Below the pieces are notes generated by a model, which was not told the DNA's origin, did no database searches, and was given only the letters and a program-made list of their open reading frames with translations. DNA of 64,000 bases from positions 1,403,501 to 1,467,500 of the forward strand of contig JAZGTN010000062.1 in assembly GCA_037783415.1 (NCBI GenBank), written 5' to 3'. Made by a program: the position numbers and the translations under genes. This stretch comes from Leptasterias polaris (Eukaryota; Echinodermata; Asteroidea; Forcipulatida; Asteriidae). Shown here one piece after another: positions 11,501 through 23,500 of this stretch (position 1 is its first letter; each line of letters begins with the position of its first letter).

Positions 11501-14500
11501 CAGCGCATGCAGTAGCCACTGCCAGAAACATAGCCTGTTGTCAAGGCCTTCGTGGCTTGGAGCCGCGATCCCAAGCGACTGAAATGGGAGACCACGCACG
11601 CGAGTGGCGAAGCCACGAGGGCCTTTTCCAACTTGTTTGCGGTTTCTAACGTGTTTCTTTATAATCTCGACTTTTGCTACCCGAAACGGTAGCAAAAGTC
11701 CAAATCAATCAGAAGTGCATAACGCACGTTTCATACTTCATGAATAATTCATTAAAAAAACCGCAAACAAGTTGGAAAAGGCCCTCGTGGCTTCGCCACT
11801 CGGCTCGCGCCCGTTCCAGTCGCTCCACTGTTTACAGAGCTGTCCAAGCCACGATGGCCTTGACAAAAGGCTACCAGAAACACTGAGGTAAACCCCTTCT
11901 CTTAGCGATAAGTGTAGCTGGGTTCTTTGATGTGCATTACACAACACATGGGGCCTACGGCTTTACGTCCCATCCAAATGAGGATGCAATAAGTGTCTTG
12001 CTTGAGGACACAAGTGTCAAGACCGGGACTCAAATCATTTTGCCCTCAGACATTTTTGTTCTGGAAAAATTGTGTCCAAATCAACAATGTTAGCCATGGG
12101 CATGTTTTGTCAAACCATGAAAAACAAGTTTCTGACGTAAAATTCACCGACCAAAACAATTTCCGAGAGCTAGTGATTTGACCTACTTCCATTCACACAC
12201 AGAGGTCGAAAATGAAATGTTTAATAGTTTCCCAATTTATAAAAACAAACCAAAATGTTTGTTTCATGTTACTTTTGTTGACATTTGTACTGAAAACATT
12301 GATAAAAAAAACAAAACAATATTAGCGATGTCTGGGCAGATGGTGAGGATTATAGACAAGCAGATTAAGCAAAAAAAAGGATTTAAAAAGTTGTGCACAT
12401 GACATGTGTCTCATGATGTATATATACTTATGATAAGACAAAGTCATCATCTCTTTTTGTGTATTTGTTTTCCAGCCAGCTCAAGTATTTGGACATTGTT
12501 GGTTTAGATAAGGTCAAGGGTCAGTGCTTTACAAGGATCCCTGAGGCTCTTCCTAGGCTGACCTTTCTGGATCTACGGCAATGCAACTTGGTAAGGAAAA
12601 TTTGTTTAATTCAAATTAGTTTGATAAAAAGTTTTTTTATTTTTATTGTACACTAGGTTTTTTTAATAATATACAACCTACCAAATTAGGCTGGCGTGCT
12701 CTCTTGATAAGGCAGAGCTTCCAACTCTCCCTGATTCTGCAGAAAGCTCCCTGAAAATATCCCAATCTTTCCATGTTCTGATGAACAAATTTGAAAATCT
12801 CCCTGATTTTGGAAAACTTTCCCCCTGTCATGTTGAATGTAATTATAAATATCTCCCTGATTGTTGTACGAAATCTCCCCGATTGCAAGATGCAATTGTT
12901 GGCAGCTTTGGATAAGGGGGTTAGGTTGGCTTAGTGGTATCTTACCCTGCCTTGCACCTCTGTGGTCCCCAGTTCGAATCCCACCTCGGATCATAGCCTG
13001 GCATGTGGGTTGAGTTTTCTGTCTCTACCTGATTAAGTTCAGATTTGTTCTATTCTGGGTTTTCTTCCCGCATCTGACACTGAGCATTCGTTAATCGACG
13101 TTTTATCTTCAGGCCTCTGGGTTGATTGAGAATCCCCTGGTTTCATTACAAGAAAGATTAAAATAGATAAATCAATCAATCAAACATGGAATCCTGTTTT
13201 CTGTTTTTCTCAGGACTTTTGTGCATGCTCGCTTTTAACTAGTTTTGATCAGGAAAATCAAAAATAACAATCGGGTCATTCCGTGCCAACTCACCTGATG
13301 GGTTGGCAGGCTAGGTCTCAGATTTTGCGAAAAAACCCCACACCATTCCCCTATGGGTATCATGAACACACACCAAATTTTAGAATCCTACTCCTTAACA
13401 TTTCTGAAATATGACCCCCTAAAAATTTAAGCCCCGCCCCTTCAAATTTACTTTTTGTGTTTTGGGCATTTTTAGAGATCTATATCTACAAATTGAGATA
13501 AGATACGTAACTGCAATAAATTAATATACAGGGTACCTGGTACCCAATCAACTGGAATCTACTGTCAAAAGTAGCATAGGACATTTTTATATCAAGGTAC
13601 AGGTCTTTAAAAACAGACATTTTAGCCCGCGGAATGATTTTTCGTCTTTTTTGAGACCCTCTAGTGCCTAAGTGAAATGTCTGATTGCTTTGTATTACAT
13701 TTGTTTAAAAACTAAGTGTATGTGTGACCTGATATTTATAAGGATAGACCAATTACAACTTTGATGGGTATTTGGTAGGGGTCTGAATGTGGGTCCGGCT
13801 GTAAAAATGCCCAAAAACATCTTTTTTCAAGTGGTTATGTGACAACGTGGGACATTACTGACAGATTTTAGAAAGTATCGAGTCTGCCTGTGTGAGAATT
13901 TAAAAAAATGGTTTCTCTACTCCTTCCTGTAAACAAAAATAGATGAAATGCCTAATTTAAGGGTTGTGTATGCAGTTTAGTGAAATCACTTGTTTACAAA
14001 AGAGCCACAGAGCCTGGACTTCCTGCTGGCATAGTTTGTACACCATGGAAGCGTAGTGTCGCCACTTGAATGAAACAACTATCATGTATGACATGGTAAA
14101 AATCGATGTAATTATACAGGCCTTCCACTAACTTTTTTACTTGACTAGCACGCCGGGCTAGTCAGGTGTACGTTTGACTAGCCCGCACAATTTTTTACCA
14201 GCCCAACTTTCGAGAACAAAATTCTGAGCGCAATCACCCCGCAAAATAAACCCAAAATATACAACAAAACAAAACAAAATCAGAAAGAGAAAATCTTACA
14301 TTATATAGTTAAATACTCTTTTGTTTATCCAGGGTATCCTAGATTGGTCATTTTTGTAGAAAGAAGTAGTTTTTGTAAACAAGCTAAAAATTCAACGGAA
14401 CTGTGCTCGGTTGACCATGCTGTCAATGGAATGTGCGCGAGTACCAGCAACAACAATGCTGTTTCGATGGTTTTAGCGCAAACCAGCAAAGAATATTATT

Positions 14501-17500
14501 GCAATGTCGGGGATAACCGCTTTTCCTGAGCATGCGCAGACAGGTTAATTCTTTGGTCAAGGCGTTTGTAGCTGGTTTTTGTATGCTTTAGCGTAATTTT
14601 ATCAATGGAGGGCGATTACTTTCGCGCTATCGCATTGTTATGAAACGCCCTCTAGCTTTCAATGTTTCTTGCATTTATTGTTGCACACACAGTAACGAAA
14701 TAACAAAGACTACAAGCCTGTAAATTGGACACGATAATGATTGTGTACATTGTGACCGCAATGTGGTCAGCGTTTCGAGTGGATTTTTTTACGTTGGTAG
14801 TTCATCAAATGTGTAGCAATGGACAAGTGCATTAATAAGTTAGTAATTTCTGACTAGCCCGTCAGGCTACCCAGAAGCACGTTTGACTAGCCCGCAGCAC
14901 TCTTGACTAGTGATTGTACGCTGGACTAGTGTCTAAATCGATATCAGATTTCCTTGAATTGAGATTTTCTCTCAATTTATTCTGGAGTTCTTAGGTGAAT
15001 ATACTTTTTTTATGACCATTTTTAATTAATTCAAGCCAATAATGTCACATAATGTAATAAAATAAGTCGTATTATTTAAGTATTGTGTTTCCCCGAAGGC
15101 ATTCTGATCAGTCTGGGGGAGATACCGGTTAGAAATCGATGGAATGTGAAAACATCTATTTTGATTGCCTTATGTGTGCATAATGCAATGTTATACAAAC
15201 ACAATATGGTTTGAGAGAAATAGTACATTCGTCTGCATTGACGCAGTGGGAGGTAGTAGCAATTTGCACATTGTAATCTGAAAAGATGAGAACTGTCAGA
15301 CCTTCATCTATGGACAAATATTTATATATTTTTTCTTCAGACATAAAGAAACTATGCAGATTGATTTACTTCTCTGGTGCTGAGGATACGGTTCCTAAAA
15401 GCTTCTTGAAATCTATAACTCAAGGGGTTATCAAAACTTTGAAGTTCCATCATTTATTTATTTATTTCTTCTTTACCCTGGGGAGACCTCTCAGTGAAAC
15501 ACTGTTTTTCAGAGGTGCCCAGCAGCTACAAATAAACATCAAAGTTAAAATTAAATTACTAAATGATTGAGAACATTATTAAAATATAAAAACAGCAAAA
15601 TTTAAATAAAGGCCACGGAGAAACGACAACAACACAGAATCGTTACCACAAGAACATGTACAATAAAGACAAAGATTAAAAATCTGGGCCAGCCAGGAAA
15701 AGCACCACATGCCCCATCTATTAAAGTTTCAAACTTGTGTACTGTGTCTTAAAACTTAAGTGTAAGGGGGAGTTGATTGAATAAATTGACCCCACGAGCA
15801 GCAAATGTACGTTTACCTGAATTGGTTTTTGGCAGTGGGGGAACTACATGTACATGTAGATTACCTTGTGAGACCGATATGGTGTTGTATGAGTGGGCAG
15901 TGGCGGCATAAATAAAAATGTTGCATAGTTGGGGAGGCGGTCTGGAAGTAAGAGTCTTATAGACTAAAACGGTTAAATGAAAATTTCTCCTTGCACTTAA
16001 CGACTCCCACCCAAGAGTAGATACAATAATGTGTGTGGGAGATCTCCGGGGGAGGAAAAGGATAGCTCTACCAGCACTGTTTTGGATTTTATCAAGTTTT
16101 GTAAGAAAAACTTTGGCTGAGTTGCCCCAAACAGCATCACAATAATCAAAGTGCGGGAGAATCAGAGTTTTGTACAACAAGTTTAAAGTATGTTGAGGAA
16201 GAACACTTTTTACCCTCCGGAGAACCCCCACACGTTTATTAACAGTCTTAGTAAGTTTCTCAACGTGCACACTCCAAGATAAAGATGGATCTAGCCAGAC
16301 ACCTAAATATTTAAAATGATCAACATTGTCAATGGTATTGTCACCGATCTTCACATGTAAATTTTCCTCAATACGGCGAAGTTTAGCTTGAGTTCCAAAT
16401 AACATACTTTTTTCAACTTACCTCCTAAATTAGGGTCCTAGTTTCAGACCTTTTTATCAGCATTGACTCTCACCTGTTACAATGTGAGGCATTTATTTTT
16501 GTTTACTAATCCTAACAAATTGTCATGGTCTCACTTAAACTACATGTATTCAAGACTGGGATACCACTTTTTCTTTACACAAGACTTAAGCAGCAATAAG
16601 TCTGGTACCACAGATCGTGGTCCTACTTATCTTCAGGTTTGAAAGTTTGTTACTGGTATTGAATTGATGGCAGTGGCTGAGAAGGCCCATTCCCTAACAC
16701 TGCCTCGACAGCCAATAGCCGTAGCCGAAGTGGCTTGATTTGGACATTACCATCTCAATGGTTTAGTAGCATTGCACAATGGACGTTAGCAGCAATAAGT
16801 CTGGTACCACAGATCGTGGTCCTACTTACTTTTAGGGTTGGCAGTGGGTAACTATTTTTTTAAGTTACCTGTATCTGATAGCATTGAGGTACAAAGTGTA
16901 CACGTACATGCTTCATGCAGTGACCAATTAAAACCCTTAAAAAATGTAAGCCCCGCCCCTTCAAATTTACTTTTTGTGTTTTGGGCATTTTTAGAGATCT
17001 ATATCTACAAATTGAGATAAGATACGTAACTGCAATAAATTAATATACAGGGTACCTGGTACCCAATCAACTGGAATCTACTGTCAAAAGTAGCATAGGA
17101 CATTTTTATATCAAGGTACAGGTCTTTAAAAACTGACATTTTAGCCCGCAGAATGATTTTTCGTCTTTTTTGAGACCCTCTAGTGCCTAAGTGAAATGTC
17201 CGATTGCTTTGTATTACATTTGGTTATAAACTAGGTGTATATAAGGATAGACCAAACACACCTTTGATGGGTATTTGGCAGGGGTCTGAATGTGGGTCCG
17301 GCTGTAAAAATGCCAAAAAATGCCTTTTCAAGTGGTTATTTGACAACGTGGGACACTACTGATAGATTTACAATTTTTTTCCCAATAATACTTTGTATCC
17401 AGTCTACCTGTGTGAGAAATTAAAAAAATGGTTTCTCTACTCCTTCCTGTTAAAAAAAAATGAATATGCCTAATTTAAGGTTATTGTTGTGTATGCAGTT

Positions 17501-20500
17501 TAGTGAAATCACTTGTTTACAAAAGAGCCACAGAGCCTGGACTTCCTGCTGGCATAGTTTGTACACCATGGAAGCGTAGTGCCGTCACTTGAATGAAAAA
17601 ACTATCATGTATGACACGGTAAAAGTAAAAAAAAAAAATTATACAGGCCTTGCACTAACTTTTGTACTTGACTAGTCAGGTGTACGTTTGACTAGCCCGC
17701 ACAATTTTTTACCAGCCCGAATTTCTAGAACAAAATTCTGAGCGCAATCACCCCGCAAAATAAACCCCAAAAATACAACAAAACAAAACAAAATCAGAAA
17801 GAGAAAACCTTACATTATATAGTTAAATACTCTTTTGTTCATCCAGGGTATCCTAAATTGGTCATTTTTGTAGAAAGAAGTAGTTTTTCGTAAACAAGCT
17901 AAAATTTCAACGGAACTGTGCTCGGTTGACCATGCTGTCAACATAATGTGCGCGAGTACCAGCAACGACAATGCTGTTTAGATGGTTTTAGCGCAAACCA
18001 GCAAAGAATATTATTGCAATGTCGGGGAATAACCGCGTTTCTTGAGCATGCACAGACAAGTTAAATCTTTGGTCAAGGTGTTTGTAGCTGGTTTGTGTAT
18101 GCTCTAGCGTAATTTCATCAATAGAGTGCGATTACTTTCGCGCTATCGCATTGTTATGAAACGCCCTCAAGCTTGCAATGTTTCTTGCATTTATTTTTTC
18201 ATGATTTTGGGTTGAACAAAGAAAAATTGACTAGAGCGGGATTTGAACCAACGACCTCCGGTTTAACGTGCCGGCGCTCTACCAACTGAGCTATCTAGCC
18301 CTATGTTGGCAGTCTCCCTATTTTGTCAATATCTTTGTTCGGGGGGGGATTTATTTTTTCACACACAGTAACGAAATAACAAAGACTACAAGCCTGTAAA
18401 TTGGAATCGATAATGATTGTGTGTTTCATGCGTTGTGTACATTGTGATCGCAATGTGGTCGGCGTTTGGCGACACTTTTCGAGTAGATTTGTTTACGTTG
18501 GTAGTGCATCAAATGTGTAGTTATGGACAAGTGCATTAATAAGTTGGTAATTTCTGACTAGCCCGTCAGGCTACCTAGAAGCACGTTTGACTAGGCCGCA
18601 GCACTCTTGACTAGTGATTGTACGCTGGACTAGTGTCTAAATCGATATCAGATTTCCTTGAATTGAGATTTTCTCTCAATTTATTCTGGAGTTCTTAGGT
18701 GAATATACTTTTTTTATGACCATTTTTAATTAATTCAAGCCAATAATGTCACATAATGTAATAAAATAAGTCGTATTATTTAAGTATTGTGTTTCCCCGA
18801 AGGCATTCTGATCAGTCTGGGGGAGATACCGGTTAGAAATCGATGGAATGTGAAAACATCTATTTTGATTGCCTTATGTGTGCATAATGCAAAGTTATAC
18901 AAACAATATGGTTTGAGCGAAATAGTGCATTGGTCTGCATTGACGCAGTGGGAGGTAGTAGCAATTTGCACATTGTAATTTGAAAAGATGAGAATTGTCA
19001 GAGGATCATCTATGGACAAACATTTCTATTTTTTTTTCTTCAGACATAAAGAAACAACGCACATTGATTTACTTCTCTGGTGCTGAGGATACTGTTCCTA
19101 AAAGCTTCTTGTAATCTATAACTCATGGGGTTACCAAAACTTTGAAATTCCATTGTTTAAACTTACCCCCTAAAATTTAGATCCTAGTTTCAGACCTTTT
19201 TGTCAGCATTGACTCTCACCTGTTGCAATGTGAGGCCTTTATTTTTGTTTACTAATCCTAACAAATTGTCATGGTTACACTCTTGCCACTAGTCATTACA
19301 CTAGACTCAAGCAGCAATAAGTCTGGTACCACAGATCTTGGTCCCCCTTAAACATGTATTCAGGGTTGACAGTTTGTTACTGGTATTGAATTTATGGCAG
19401 TGGCTATGCCAGATGCCTAATACTGTGGTGGCAGCCAACAGCTGTAGCCGAAGTAGATTGATTTGGACATTAACATATTGATGGTTTAGTAGCTCTGCAC
19501 AATGGACTTAGTAGCAATAAGTCTGGTACCACAGATCCACAGATCCACAGATCGTGGTCCTACTTATTTTTTAGGGTTGGCAGTGGGTAACTATTTTTTT
19601 AAATTACCTGTATCTGATAGCATTGAGGTACAAATAATAATAATAATAATAACTAGTTCTTATATAGCGCATTTCACAATAACGGTCTCAATGCGCTTTA
19701 CATTAGTGCCCTGGTCATTGGGCCAATAACATTCCTTTAATCTTTCTCAGCTCCCTGGGGAGTATACAGCCCGGGCTGCCGTGATGGCGCTCCGAAGGCT
19801 TTTCAAACACAATATCAACCTCTACCCTTGCAAAGTGTACATGCTTCATGCAGTGACCAATTAAAACCCTTCACAGACTAGGCATTTGTGCCAGCATGTG
19901 GCCTCAACCCTCACATAACCTTTTTTCCTATGTCACCTCACACCAAATTGTTTGGACTTAGATAAGATTGGTATTAGATTGGTATGCCTGACCCTGTGAT
20001 AAGCACTTGTTGTTTGGGCCTACTGGCAACTGGCCCCTGTCCTTATGATCCTTTACTTTGGCAATTATTGGATATAGAAGGAATAGATAGGTTGCAGTAT
20101 GACGTAAGTCGGCCATCTTTACGGGCAATTTGGAACACACAGTCATGCGTTACGCGTGAGAACGGCGTGCATCACGCGCACATTTCACAAAACTCATTGC
20201 ATGATTGGTTAGTGAATGACGCGGCTGCGTTAATCATTTGAGCGCTTGACGCGCCTGCAAGCCAAAATGCGATTTGCCCGTAAAGATGGCGTCTACTGGG
20301 AACTATCTATAGGGACTGTATACAAACTTACCATACTAATTTACTCTCAAATACATGATGTGAATTGAAAGAAAATAGGTGGCAAATGTACAGGTGTATT
20401 TTAATAGTATAGTCATGCAGGATTTTTTCAGTGGTGGAAAAATGTTTTCCCTAGTGTGGTCAAGGCAATTTCCTTTGTGCACAGAGTGCATGCACACGTG

Positions 20501-23500
20501 GGCGCTGTGTATTGAATTGAATGGAGGCCTTTACCCCCATGGGAAAACAAATGTACAGTATGGCATGGTCTTCAGTCTGTCGTTTCATTTTCCCATTGTA
20601 TTATAAGGTTTGTGACATGTATGAAACTGGTATCATGTTATGCCAAACTGGAAACCATTGCAAGATGGATCAGTTACACAATCATAAAAATAGACTCAAA
20701 CCAAAGAAGTACTCAAAATGTAGGGCTTTTTGAGAATTTTTTGTTTTAATTTTCATTGAAAAACCTTTGAAAGAAAAAGTTTGGTTTTGTGGTCAGAAAC
20801 AGAAAATTCTACAATTGCTGGTTGGGGAATCCTGAGTACCGGGCCTGTTTTCCGGCACCAACCACTGTGGGCAGAAACCTAGTCTGTGCCTTTGCTTACA
20901 TTTTGTGAATTCAATTCAAACTCTATCAAAGCATGAATGGAATGTAGTATATACCGTAATTTCTTGCGTATAAGACGCGGGGCGTACAAAGCGCAGGGCC
21001 GTGAAATTACCCCAAAAAATACAAGCGTCAACAGACAAGGCGCACCGCCGCACAAGGCGCATGATCTTACATGCACCTTTGACTGCAAACAGCAGACCGT
21101 ATCGGTACATCGCCAAAAAGGGGTCATTTTGTTACCCTAAAAGTACCACGCTAATCAATAGGTGAATAAATAGAAATCACATGTGCTTGAAACATGTAGA
21201 GACATGTAGAAAAGTTCATTTTAAACTGAAACAACCTACCGTTCAGCGACGTTTTCAGGAGATTCTTCTCCCGTGTGTCACAAGGGGTTGAAGGGAGTTT
21301 ACAGGTGACCAACAGAGGGCGCTACCACAGGGCTGAAGGGATCTGTTTGTTCAACAGAGGGCGCTACCATACGGGAAAAATCTCCTGCCATTCCGATGGG
21401 GACGTGACATTTATAATTAATGAGAAGTTCCTTTTCTTTATTTTATACCACAAACATTTATTCAAAGACGTCGTTTTTCTGGTTTGTTTTCTCCACAGTT
21501 ATTTTATGTCTAACTTTTGAGCTAAAATAAACGAAACAATTAACTAAGCTGAAGGTCTACCATAGAATTAGTTTCGAAAAAGGGTCACTTCCCATGATTT
21601 ATAATTGTTTTTTCGTTTATAAAATACAATCAATTAAAAAGTAACGATTACAGTTTATTTTTATAAAGTTGATTAAAGTAAACCATGGACATGGTCGCAC
21701 CTTTCACACAATACAGGTTGGGTGAATGCGTGAATCACCGTTCACACAATAGAGGTTGGGTGAATGCTTCCGCAATCGTTCTGATTAATCTGAATGCAGT
21801 ATTTTCGGTACGAAATCGCGGCCACAAAAGAAGTGATGACCACGTTGCTGCATTGTTGGAATGAATTCACGGTCGTTATGTATAGGGACACGTGGCCACA
21901 AAGGCGGCTCAATACATCGCGTCATTGACGGAATGAAAATCTGGCGACATTGTCTGGAGAGTTGAGCACTGATAATGTACTACGTCAACAATGCGTGGTG
22001 AGTTGATGGTTGGCGACCGTATTATTAACCTGACCGCAGCTACATTAAATAGGGCCTAGATTATATGCACGTCGGCCGCGGTCATTTTGATCTCAAGCGA
22101 CATCATACAAGGCGCACCGGAATACAAGGCGCAGTGATGATTTTGTGGTCAAAAACGTCAGATAAGACGCGTCTTATACGCAAGAAATTACGGTACTGTA
22201 TTAGAACTTGTGAAATTTGAACTTCTACCAAACAAGTTTGTTTTCCATGTTACGTTATTGTTATCTTAACCCTCCCAGACCCAGTGACTGTTAAACTTGT
22301 TGAATGGTTTTGTCTGGTAAAGAAATCCAACCATTCCTGAAAATTCTGCGTTGGAAAAAAACAAATTGCACTAAATAAGTTTGATACAACACATACATCA
22401 AAAGGCTGGTAGTATACATCTATGTCAGGCATTATAGTCTAGACACAGACACAATGCACCTTGTACAGCATACATTATACCATACAGTGCATGTCTTTAT
22501 CACACATTCCTGGCTGTTGTAGAGACTTGCCCTGCAGTTTTTGTAACACTTAACAGGTGGGGGATGCAGTGGCACAAATGCTGTGATAATTCTAGCTAGC
22601 TGTGAATCATCAACTTGAAATAAAAATGACAAAAAGTAAATAATCATCGATCGCAATCAACTGATCAAGGCCAAGATCTGGCAAAAAACTTTTGATAAAA
22701 GGCATTAAGAATGCAATGGGTGGAAATGGAACTGGTTGGAAAGATAAGTTGACAAAGTCCTCTTGCTGAAGTTGTTTGAAAACTTAACTGGCCTGGTATG
22801 GCGCATTTGCTGTGCAATGCTTTCTGTGCAAATGTGAGCATTGTTCAGTATTAATAAACAATCATTGATTCAGTCAAACTTACAGAGTTCCTGGTCATTC
22901 AAACAATACTTTTCAAATGCTATTGTTTAATATTCTATGCCAGCCTGCAGCTTCTACGTGGTGAATACCAGTGTTGTTGACTTGAGTCAGTGACTTGGAT
23001 TTGAGTCAGACTCGAGTCGCCAATTTCAGTGTGCAAGAGAACCATCAGTCCTCTTAGAAATGAGTACATCAATGAAAGGTAATGATATGTGGTTGACACG
23101 TTCATCATTTGGATGAAATGTTCATCATTTGTCACATGGATTGCAAAACCTTAATGACTTCCTTAGTCACCTTAACCGGCAACATCCGAACATTCAGTTC
23201 ACCATGGATTAACTTTCCTTGATGTACTCATTTCTAAGAGGTCTGATGGTCCTCTTGCACACAATTTGTGTACAGAAAACCAACTCACACACACCGCTAC
23301 CTTAATGCTCGGTCATTCCATCCTCCCTCTGTGAAAGCCTCCGTGAACCGCACCCTACTTCGAAGGGCACACATTATTTGTGACAATGAACATTTACCAA
23401 ATGAACGGGAGCACCTCAACACAGTGCAAAAAGAGAATGAGTACAGGCCGAACAAACGAGAGTTCCTTTCCAAGACAACTCTCAGTCTGCAAACGCAGAG

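Larger units (their letters stand above)
13425..16938 (+). repeat. Tandem composite duplication, copy 1
   Basis: From AAGCCCCGCCCCTTC to CAATTAAAACCCTT this unit is repeated head to tail at 16939-19877 with the same order of blocks and high identity. It contains a GACTAGCCCGC-bounded element (about 14110-14940), a long non-coding middle and two internal copies of GGTACCACAGATCGTGG (near 16600 and 16802). It is lengthened by a LINE fragment at 15442-16414 that copy 2 lacks. Confidence 0.85.
16939..19877 (+). repeat. Tandem composite duplication, copy 2
   Basis: Starts again at GTAAGCCCCGCCCCTTC directly after copy 1's CAATTAAAACCCTT and ends at the same motif near 19870. It differs from copy 1 by lacking the LINE, by a tRNA-like SINE insertion (18202-18348), by a SINE fragment (19634-19830) and by a triplicated CCACAGAT near 19535. 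Confidence 0.85.

Noticed and set aside
10867..11631. 254-codon open frame on the minus strand
   Set aside because: It covers the GTCCACGG array and one arm of a fold-back; composition is dictated by the repeats and no domain is visible.
18229..18301. Functional tRNA-Asn gene
   Set aside because: Stem mismatches, insertion with a target duplication, and related mobile copies elsewhere point to a tRNA-derived element.
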